Origin: Roseburia sp.
GTDB lineage: Bacteria > Bacillota > Clostridia > Lachnospirales > Lachnospiraceae
Length of the DNA stretch: 5,233 nt
Direction of reading: 5' to 3'
NCBI GenBank assembly: GCA_003483745.1
Contig: DMYD01000007.1
Coordinates: 1 to 5,233, forward strand
Shown here: positions 1-5,233 of the stretch, piece by piece
Position numbering within the stretch: the stretch's first letter is position 1
Layout: every line of letters starts with the position of its first letter
Made by a program: the position numbers and the translations under genes
Notes under the pieces: generated by a model
What the model was told of the DNA's origin: nothing
Database searches by the model: none
Seen by the model: the letters and a program-made list of their open reading frames with translations, nothing else

Positions 1-122
1 ACATTGACCTCTGAACAGTAACAATATTTCTGATAAAACAGATTCTGGCAAAGAGTGATGACGGGCAGACGTTTCAGTGATAGAATAAAAGGTATCATGA
101 GCGTAAGCAAACGGCGAATTGG

Positions 123-147
123 ATCATGTGACGATTTTGCACATGAT
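123..147. promoter_or_regulatory. Inverted repeat, possible operator or leader hairpin
   Basis: The arms ATCATGTG (123-130) and CACATGAT (140-147) are perfect reverse complements of 8 bp separated by 9 bases. The element ends 16 bases before the Shine-Dalgarno sequence of the OLD-family gene. That position and symmetry suit a repressor operator or a small RNA hairpin in the leader. There is no T-run after it, so it is not an intrinsic terminator. The function is inferred only from position and symmetry. Confidence 0.45.
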
Positions 148-162
148 ATGAATGAAAGTAAT

Positions 163-170
163 GTGGGAGG
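163..170 (+). promoter_or_regulatory. Ribosome binding site that fixes the OLD-family start
   Basis: GTGGGAGG sits 7 bases before the ATG at 178. It is the strongest Shine-Dalgarno sequence in the window and decides for that ATG over the upstream in-frame starts at 55 and 58. Confidence 0.8.
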
Positions 171-177
171 AAACACC

Positions 178-2067
178 ATGAAGCTGACCGGTATCCATAT
201 CAAAAATTTTAAAGCGATCCATGAGATGAAGATTGACAACATTGAAAATGCGCTGATTCTGGTAGGACAGAATAATACCGGAAAGACAACGATCTTAGAG
301 GCAATCCGTGCAGCTTTTGGGGATTACCGCATATCTTCCGAAGATTTTGACGGTGACTGTGCCAACATTGAGATGGATGTGTCATTAGAATTTTCCATTG
401 AAGATTTAAAATGGCTGCACCAGAACGGGGGGGTCAGCCAGTATAAAAGATATGAGACGTGGCTTGAGGATTTCTGCAAAAAGCTGCCGTCATTTTCTCT
501 GAACGAGGAAGAGACAGGCGGCGTACTGCAGTTTACGTTTATCGCACACAGGGATGGCTGGGTGCGTTATCAGGATAAGGAACATAAGAATAATTCCTGC
601 ATCCCGCAGGTGTTCCCGAAGATCTACTATCTGGATGCGGAGCGTGATCTAAACCAGCTGCAGGGAGATCTTTTAGTGCTGCAGGAGGATGAGCTGTTAA
701 AACGGATGCGAGCGGACACCTGTATGTTTAATCAGGCGAAAAAATGTGGGCACTGTTTTTCATGTATCGGTCTGATCGAGAAGAAAACACCGGCAGAACT
801 GGATGCATTTGAGACAGCGAAACTTTTGGATTACAAACTATACCAGTTAAATCTGGATGAATTTGCAAGAAAAGTAAATCGGAATTATAAAAAGAACGGC
901 GGGCAGGATGAGATCTTATACTCGATGAACCGGGATGTGGAGCGGATGTTAAAAGTTACGACTGAGATCCACAATCCGGCACAGAATCTGACCAGACCGG
1001 TGGCAAAGATGGGAAAAGGTATGCGCAGTATCTACATGCTGTCTCTGCTTGAAACTTATACGGGGACGGAAGGGCGGATCCCGAGCATTCTTATGATCGA
1101 GGATCCGGAGATTTTCCTGCATCCGAAATTACAGAAAGTTTCCGGGGAGATTTTATACCGCCTGTCCAGAAAGAACCAGGTGATCTTTTCCACGCACTCG
1201 CCAAATCTATTGGCGAACTTTAACAGCAGACAGATCAGACAGATTGTTTTAGACGGCGAAGGCTATTCGAAGATGTGTGAAAAGACAGACGTGAGTGAGA
1301 TCCTCGAAGATCTCGGTTACACGGCAAATGATCTGATGAATGTGAACTTTGTATTTATCGTGGAGGGCAAGCAGGACAAGAGCCGTCTGCCGCTTCTAAT
1401 CCGGAAATATTATTCGGAGACTTATGATGAGAGCGGAAAACTCTCAAGAATTGCGATCATCACGACAAACAGTTGTACGAATATCAAAACCTACGCAAAC
1501 TTAAAATATATGAACCAAATCTATCTGCGGGATCAGTTTCTGATGATACGTGATGGGGATGGAAAAGACCGTATGGAGTTAGGGCGGCAGCTCTGTCGTT
1601 ACTATGAGCAGCGGAATTTGGAGGATGTTGACACTCTGCCAAAGGTCAGACCGGAAAATGTCCTGATTTTAAAGTATTATTCATTTGAAAACTATTTTTT
1701 CAACCCCAAAGTGATGACCGAACTTGGCGTGGTCAAATCTGAGGAAGCATTTTATGAGACACTGTTTGAAAAATGGAAGGAGTATTTACATCGTCTTAGC
1801 AGCGGAAAGCATCTGACGGAGGTGCTCGGATTTGAGATGCAGAGCATTTCTGATATCAAAGCTCATATGGAGGAGATAAAAATATATCTGCGCGGACATA
1901 ATCTGTATGATATTTTCTATGGGAGATACAAAGATCAGGAAGAAGAACTCTTAAAACGATATATCGATCTTGCACCGCGGGAAGATTTTTTCGATATTTT
2001 AGATGCGATCGATCATTTTATTTATTTTGAGAGCAGAAAACGGGAAATGGAGATAAAAGTAAAATGA
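178..2067 (+). CDS. OLD-family ATP-dependent nuclease (ABC ATPase + TOPRIM)
   Basis: A 629-residue protein that by family should bind and hydrolyse ATP and cleave or nick DNA in the cytoplasm. The N-terminal ABC/SMC-like ATPase shows Walker A GQNNTGKT (residues 30-37), a signature-like MGKGMRS before about residue 290, Walker B ILMIEDPE (304-311, catalytic E311 by analogy) followed by FLHP, and the switch histidine in STHSP (H340). The C-terminal TOPRIM half shows VEGKQD (E396, D400), the DxD pair in RDGDG (D459, D461) and a YSFENYF block (501-507), as in OLD/GajA proteins. So both active sites look intact. Four cysteines (C182, C190, C193, C196) lie in the insertion between Walker A and the signature and could bind zinc. 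The start at 178 is chosen for its ribosome binding site. The next gene overlaps by 4 bp. No UvrD-like helicase follows, so Gabija is unlikely unless the partner is upstream of the window. OLD proteins include phage-defence nucleases; a defence role here is an inference. Confidence 0.9.
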   Translation: MKLTGIHIKNFKAIHEMKIDNIENALILVGQNNTGKTTILEAIRAAFGDYRISSEDFDGDCANIEMDVSLEFSIEDLKWLHQNGGVSQYKRYETWLEDFCKKLPSFSLNEEETGGVLQFTFIAHRDGWVRYQDKEHKNNSCIPQVFPKIYYLDAERDLNQLQGDLLVLQEDELLKRMRADTCMFNQAKKCGHCFSCIGLIEKKTPAELDAFETAKLLDYKLYQLNLDEFARKVNRNYKKNGGQDEILYSMNRDVERMLKVTTEIHNPAQNLTRPVAKMGKGMRSIYMLSLLETYTGTEGRIPSILMIEDPEIFLHPKLQKVSGEILYRLSRKNQVIFSTHSPNLLANFNSRQIRQIVLDGEGYSKMCEKTDVSEILEDLGYTANDLMNVNFVFIVEGKQDKSRLPLLIRKYYSETYDESGKLSRIAIITTNSCTNIKTYANLKYMNQIYLRDQFLMIRDGDGKDRMELGRQLCRYYEQRNLEDVDTLPKVRPENVLILKYYSFENYFFNPKVMTELGVVKSEEAFYETLFEKWKEYLHRLSSGKHLTEVLGFEMQSISDIKAHMEEIKIYLRGHNLYDIFYGRYKDQEEELLKRYIDLAPREDFFDILDAIDHFIYFESRKREMEIKVK

Positions 2068-3410
2068 AACGTAATGGTGCAAATTTAACAGAGGGGAAAC
2101 CGGTAAAACTGATCCTGCAGTTTGCAATTCCGGTATTTTTGGGAAATCTGTTCCAGCTTTTCTATGGATTGATCGACACGAAAATTGTAGGCAGTACTCT
2201 TGGTGAGGGTGCACTTGCAGCGGTTGGTTCCGTTTCAATTCTTTATAATCTGCTGACGGGATTTTTTAACGGTTTAACGCTTGGTTTTTCGGTCGTGACG
2301 GCAAGATATTTTGGAGCGGGAGATAACGAAAAATTAAAAAAGAGTGTTGCGGGGACAATTCTTTTAGGATTTATAACGGCAGCAATACTGGTGACAGGTG
2401 TATTTATATTTTTGCGTCCGCTCCTTGCAGTGATGCATGTGCCGGCAGAGCAAAAAGAGATGGCGTATACCTATATCAGTATCTTAGTGTTTGGGATGTT
2501 TGTGACACTTGCCTATAATATGTGTGCAAATGTATTGCGGGCAATCGGAGATTCCATGACGCCGCTTATTTTTCTGATTCTTGCAGCTGTGTTGAATGTG
2601 ATTCTGGATTATGTATGTATTCTGGCATTTTCCATGGGGGTTGGCGGAGCCGCGGTGGCAACCGTGATCTCACAGGTGGTATCCGTGGTACTCTGTGTGA
2701 TCCATATCAAAAGACATTTCCCGATCCTTCAGGTGGAACGCAGACATTTTAAACTGGAAAAATCAGAAGTGCGTACGATGTTGTCCGGCGGGCTTTCCAT
2801 GGGGATGATGTCAAGTCTTGTAAATCTTGGTACACTGATCTTACAGACCGGGATCAATACACTTGGAACTTCCGTGATCGTGGCACATACTGCAGCAAGA
2901 AAGGTTTTTGAAATATGGGGACTGCCGGTGACGGTGCTTGGAGCGACCATGGCAACCTACAGCGGACAGAATTATGGTGCGGGTAAATATGACAGGATCA
3001 CTTCCGGATTAAAGGCGGCGCTGATGCTTGGCTGTGGCTGGGCGGTGATGGTCATGATCATGGCATATACGATTTCAGCCTGTCTGGTTGGCTTTATAGC
3101 GAGTACGCAAAATGCAGAAATTCTATACTGGGGAACAACGTATCTGCGGGTTGATATGCTGTTTGAGATGGTCTGTGTGTGGATCGTGATCCTGCGCAAC
3201 ACGATGCAGGGAGTCGGAGATTATAAGACACCGATCTTTTCAAGCTTTCTGGAACTGGCATGTAAGATCGTGTTCACAGCGGTATTCGTCCGGTATTTCG
3301 GTTACTGGGGCGTCATCTGGACGGAGCCTGTTACATGGATCATTATGGTGATACCGTTAATTGTCATGCTGATAAAAAATCCTGTATTTCACCAAAAGAA
3401 GACAGCTTAG
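2064..3410 (+). CDS. MATE family efflux transporter
   Basis: A 448-residue inner-membrane protein, the usual length for MATE pumps, which export drugs, toxins or metabolites in exchange for Na+ or H+. The sequence is hydrophobic throughout and fits 12 membrane segments. The first segment carries the family pattern QFAIPVFLGNLFQLFYGLID followed by KIVG, with D38 placed like the cation-binding acidic residue of other MATE proteins. The two halves show the pseudo-repeat typical of the fold: RAIGDSMTP (159-167) and QGVGDYKTP (382-390). The MGVGGAAVAT stretch after the fifth segment is also characteristic. The ATG overlaps the nuclease stop codon (ATGA), with GGAG at 2049-2052 eleven bases upstream, so translational coupling is likely. 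The substrate cannot be read from the sequence. No terminator with a T-run follows the stop codon. Confidence 0.93.
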   Translation: MKRNGANLTEGKPVKLILQFAIPVFLGNLFQLFYGLIDTKIVGSTLGEGALAAVGSVSILYNLLTGFFNGLTLGFSVVTARYFGAGDNEKLKKSVAGTILLGFITAAILVTGVFIFLRPLLAVMHVPAEQKEMAYTYISILVFGMFVTLAYNMCANVLRAIGDSMTPLIFLILAAVLNVILDYVCILAFSMGVGGAAVATVISQVVSVVLCVIHIKRHFPILQVERRHFKLEKSEVRTMLSGGLSMGMMSSLVNLGTLILQTGINTLGTSVIVAHTAARKVFEIWGLPVTVLGATMATYSGQNYGAGKYDRITSGLKAALMLGCGWAVMVMIMAYTISACLVGFIASTQNAEILYWGTTYLRVDMLFEMVCVWIVILRNTMQGVGDYKTPIFSSFLELACKIVFTAVFVRYFGYWGVIWTEPVTWIIMVIPLIVMLIKNPVFHQKKTA

Positions 3411-3456
3411 AAAACATCAGTAGAATCGAAAAAACAGCAATTCGCATGGGAATATA

Positions 3457-3478
3457 TCTCAGCAGCAAGTTGCTCAGA
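3457..3478. repeat. Weak interrupted inverted repeat
   Basis: TCT-C-AGCA (3457-3464) can pair with TGCT-C-AGA (3471-3478) around one C/C mismatch. Its core reads AGCAAGTTGCT, an 11-bp palindrome as DNA (3464-3474). It is the first and weakest of a series of dyads between the MATE and YitT genes and would not stand alone as evidence of function. Confidence 0.3.
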
Positions 3479-3489
3479 AACGAGTAATA

Positions 3490-3514
3490 GTGTGAAAAAT
3501 AAGATTTTTCACAC
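3490..3514. repeat. Perfect 10-bp inverted repeat (hairpin 1)
   Basis: GTGTGAAAAA (3490-3499) and TTTTTCACAC (3505-3514) are exact reverse complements with a 5-base TAAGA loop. No T-run follows the stem and the stem is AT-rich, so it is a poor fit to an intrinsic terminator. It may be a leader hairpin, an operator or part of a dispersed palindromic repeat. Its TGAAAA/TTTTCA half-sites recur in hairpin 3. Confidence 0.6.
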
Positions 3515-3515
3515 G

Positions 3516-3542
3516 CAAGAATTGTGCTTACGCACAAACTTG
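3516..3542. repeat. Compact interrupted hairpin (hairpin 2)
   Basis: TTGTGC (3522-3527) pairs with GCACAA (3532-3537) around a TTAC loop. The stem extends outward through CAAG (3516-3519) with CTTG (3539-3542) across a small AA/A internal loop, giving 10 base pairs. It starts one base after hairpin 1 ends. It lacks a T-run, so a terminator role is not supported. Confidence 0.55.
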
Positions 3543-3549
3543 AGATGCA

Positions 3550-3570
3550 AATGAAAACGTTGTTTTCATT
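3550..3570. repeat. Perfect 9-bp inverted repeat (hairpin 3)
   Basis: AATGAAAAC (3550-3558) and GTTTTCATT (3562-3570) are exact reverse complements around a 3-base GTT loop. It ends 18 bases before the GGAG ribosome binding site of the YitT gene. An AT-rich stem with no T-run after it again argues against a terminator. A role in leader RNA folding or regulator binding is inferred from position. Confidence 0.55.
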
Positions 3571-3598
3571 GAAAAACAGCGCAAGAATGGAGATTATT

Positions 3599-4453
3599 AT
3601 GAAAAAACAAGTGAACTATATAGAGATTGCGAAAGAAACCGTGATACTGACGGCAGCGGTGGCAGTCATTGCGGCTGCAGTGTATTTCTTTTTGGTGCCA
3701 AGCCATACGTCGGTCAGCAGTATTTCCGGTCTTGGAATCGTACTTTCTAATTTTATTCCACTGCCGTTATCGGCAATCACCATGATTTTAAATGTAGTGC
3801 TTTTGATCATCGGATTTTTTACCTGTGGAAGGGAATTTGGGGTAAAGACCGTTTATACCAGCATTATGCTCCCCGTGTTTTTAGGGATATTTGAAATGGT
3901 TTTCCCGGATCTTGGATCACTGACAGACAGCCAGGAGTTAGATGTGCTGTGTTATGTTTTAGTGGTCAGTGTGGGACTCAGTATTTTATTTAACCGCAAT
4001 GCATCCTCCGGCGGACTTGATATCGTTGCGAAGATCATGAATAAATATCTGCATATGGATCTTGGACGTGCAATGTCTTTATCGGGGATGTGTGTTGCAC
4101 TTTCGGCAGCTTTCGTTTATGATAAAAAAACAGTGGTACTCAGTATTTTGGGAACCTATTTTAATGGGCTCGTTTTAGATCATTTTATTTTTGATTATAA
4201 TATCAAACGCCGTGTATGTATTATTACGGAAAAAGAAGAGGAACTCCGCAACTTTATTATTAATGATCTTCATAGCGGAGCAACCATTTATGAATCTATC
4301 GGTGCTTATAATATGCAGAAACGCAATGAGATCATTACTATCGTGGACAGGAACGAGTATCAGAAACTGATGAATTATATGAATCATGAAGATCCGAAAG
4401 CATTTATTACAGTGTATCATGTTTCGGATATCAGGTATCAGCCGAAAGGGTAA
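3599..4453 (+). CDS. YitT family membrane protein (DUF161 + DUF2179)
   Basis: A 284-residue protein of the YitT family, common in Firmicutes and of largely unknown function. The N-terminal part has about five to six membrane segments (roughly residues 14-33, 42-74, 86-103, 115-131, 158-173, 178-197). It carries the family pattern NASSGGLDIVAKI (134-146; SSGGLD at 136-141). The cytoplasmic C-terminal DUF2179 domain (about 205-278) shows HSGATIYESIGAY (225-237) and DPKAFI (265-270). The usual Gly-rich end is replaced by a short RYQPKG tail. The start at 3599 is chosen because GGAG (3589-3592) lies 6 bases upstream; the frame continues back to a GTG at 3524, but that would run through hairpins 2 and 3. 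The next gene begins 10 bp after the stop codon, which suggests a shared transcript. Confidence 0.9.
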   Translation: MKKQVNYIEIAKETVILTAAVAVIAAAVYFFLVPSHTSVSSISGLGIVLSNFIPLPLSAITMILNVVLLIIGFFTCGREFGVKTVYTSIMLPVFLGIFEMVFPDLGSLTDSQELDVLCYVLVVSVGLSILFNRNASSGGLDIVAKIMNKYLHMDLGRAMSLSGMCVALSAAFVYDKKTVVLSILGTYFNGLVLDHFIFDYNIKRRVCIITEKEEELRNFIINDLHSGATIYESIGAYNMQKRNEIITIVDRNEYQKLMNYMNHEDPKAFITVYHVSDIRYQPKG

Positions 4454-4457
4454 GGTG
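4452..4457 (+). promoter_or_regulatory. Ribosome binding site supporting a GTG start
   Basis: AAGGTG, overlapping the YitT stop codon, lies 6 bases before the GTG at 4464. It is a near-match to AAGGAG and is better placed than GGAG at 4474-4477, which is only one base from the alternative ATG at 4479. The start is therefore probably GTG, though GTG 4455 and ATG 4479 remain possible. Confidence 0.45.
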
Positions 4458-4463
4458 CAGTCA

Positions 4464-5222
4464 GTGGAAAAATGGAGTATGACCATACACAGGTTATTCA
4501 GTAAAGATCCAAACGATGAAAAGGAGAATGTGACGCAAAATATTTATGTATTCCGGTTTATACTGTTTTGCATTATCGTTTACTCATTTGAGATGCTGTT
4601 AAACAGTGTTGATATTTTTATCGTTGACAAGACGATTTTTACAAGAGGGTATGTTACAGGATGTCTGTTTGCAGCTGTATATGTTTTGATTTTACTGCAT
4701 CTTGGACTGGAGCATCCGCTGACGAAGTATGTCAGTATTACGGCGGTCAGCTTTATCATCATGGCTGCGAGTGTGTCCTTAACCTATCATATGATCATTA
4801 TTATTATGGTGCCGATCATCATAGCCGGTATGTACACGTCAAAGCAGCTGTCCATATATACGTTTGTACTTACAGTGCTTTCCATTATTATCAGTACCTA
4901 TGCAGGATATTATTATGGTGTGTGCGATGCCAATATGGTGCTTCTGACAACTATTTCCATGAATCATCTGGTTGAAAATGGAACTTTTTTACTGAATCAG
5001 GTAAATGAAAATCCGGGAGTCACGCTTGCACTGTATTATGTGCTGCCGCGCTGTCTGATGGCAATGTCGTTTGTCTATGTATCCAATATTGTAAATCAGG
5101 TAATCCGAAAATCACTGAAAAATGCGATGAAGATGGAAGAGAAGGCAGCGACGGATGAGATGACAGGGCTATACAATAAAAACAAGCTGCTTGCGACCAT
5201 TGAGAAAAGACGTCAATTGTAA
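4464..5222 (+). CDS. Membrane protein with truncated GGDEF domain
   Basis: A 252-residue frame starting at GTG 4464 (ATG 4479 is the main alternative). About six membrane segments fill residues 23-215 and resemble the membrane sensor part of membrane-bound diguanylate cyclases. A short charged linker (IRKSLKNAMKMEEKA) leads into ATDEMTGLYNKNKLL, whose DEMTGLYN (231-238) is the classic opening of a GGDEF domain, the enzyme that makes cyclic di-GMP. A TAA at 5220-5222 then ends the frame after about 22 residues of a domain that normally runs about 160. The nucleotide-binding and GG(D/E)EF active-site motifs are therefore absent, and this product cannot be a cyclase as read. Either the gene is broken by a nonsense or frameshift mutation or sequencing error, or the membrane part has been kept alone. 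Only 11 bases follow, so this cannot be settled here. It follows the YitT gene by 10 bp, probably in the same operon. Confidence 0.75.
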   Translation: MEKWSMTIHRLFSKDPNDEKENVTQNIYVFRFILFCIIVYSFEMLLNSVDIFIVDKTIFTRGYVTGCLFAAVYVLILLHLGLEHPLTKYVSITAVSFIIMAASVSLTYHMIIIIMVPIIIAGMYTSKQLSIYTFVLTVLSIIISTYAGYYYGVCDANMVLLTTISMNHLVENGTFLLNQVNENPGVTLALYYVLPRCLMAMSFVYVSNIVNQVIRKSLKNAMKMEEKAATDEMTGLYNKNKLLATIEKRRQL

Positions 5223-5233
5223 CCTGAGATTCC

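Larger units (their letters stand above)
1..177. other. Leader region upstream of the OLD-family gene, no supported gene
   Basis: I see no recognisable gene here. An open frame in phase with the nuclease runs back to a GTG at 55 and an ATG at 58, but those starts lack a good ribosome binding site and the extra 41 residues look like no domain I know. The real gene start at 178 has a strong one. The only structure that stands out is the inverted repeat at 123-147. I could not find a convincing -35/-10 promoter pair: TTGGAT (119-124) with CATGAT (142-147) has 17-bp spacing but matches the consensus poorly. Confidence 0.6.

Noticed and set aside
55..177. N-terminal extension of the OLD protein from GTG 55 or ATG 58
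   Set aside because: There is no good ribosome binding site for those starts, the extra residues match no domain, and a strong GTGGGAGG precedes ATG 178, where the family's usual N-terminus begins.
178..2067. Gabija (GajA) assignment
   Set aside because: The domain layout is similar, but the next gene is a MATE transporter rather than a UvrD-like helicase.
3490..3514. Intrinsic terminator for the MATE gene
   Set aside because: The stem is perfect but AT-rich, and the bases after it (GCAAGAATTG) contain no T-run.
3569..3597. Promoter TTGAAA / GATTAT with 17-bp spacing before yitT
   Set aside because: The -10 would overlap the ribosome binding site and start codon, so the transcript could not carry them.
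3524..3598. N-terminal extension of the YitT protein from GTG 3524
   Set aside because: It would translate through hairpins 2 and 3 and adds 25 residues unlike the family; GGAG at 3589-3592 fits ATG 3599.
4624..4656. TTGACA with a nearby TATGTT as an internal promoter
   Set aside because: The spacing is about 20 bp and it lies inside a membrane segment coding region; probably chance.
4661..4975. Open frame of 104 residues on the + strand, and the short minus-strand frames across the window
   Set aside because: They lie wholly inside the four genes, have low-complexity or Cys/Tyr/His-rich composition, and lack ribosome binding sites; they are shadows of the real frames.

Overview
The window reads like a piece of a Firmicute chromosome, most likely a gut clostridium of the Lachnospiraceae type (Roseburia/Agathobacter-like). 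This is an inference from the moderately AT-rich DNA, the strong GGGAGG/GGAG Shine-Dalgarno sequences and the flavour of the proteins; there is no rRNA or other marker to fix it. All four genes lie on the + strand. I see no tRNA, rRNA, CRISPR array, transposase or integrase.

Region 1 (1-177) is a leader with no gene I can support. It holds an 8-bp inverted repeat about 30 bp before the first start codon. Region 2 (178-3410) is a two-gene unit. The first gene encodes an OLD-family protein (ABC-type ATPase fused to a TOPRIM nuclease domain) carrying a four-cysteine, zinc-site-like cluster. The second encodes a MATE-family multidrug/cation-coupled efflux protein whose ATG overlaps the nuclease stop codon (ATGA), so the two are probably translationally coupled. 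No UvrD-like helicase follows the nuclease, so this is not a Gabija (GajA-GajB) arrangement on that side.

Region 3 (3411-3598) is non-coding and unusually rich in dyad symmetry: a weak hairpin followed by three clear ones in about 80 bp, ending just before the next ribosome binding site. Region 4 (3599-5222) is a second two-gene unit. A YitT-family membrane protein (DUF161 + DUF2179) is followed after 10 bp by a polytopic membrane protein that enters a GGDEF (diguanylate cyclase) domain and then hits a stop codon about 20 residues into it, 11 bases before the window ends.

The two units probably have separate jobs: a candidate defence or DNA-processing nuclease with an efflux pump, and a membrane sensor/signalling pair. 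The points most worth a second look are the nuclease-MATE coupling, the Cys cluster, the hairpin array upstream of yitT, and the truncated GGDEF protein. I did not find a clear-cut new multi-gene system.
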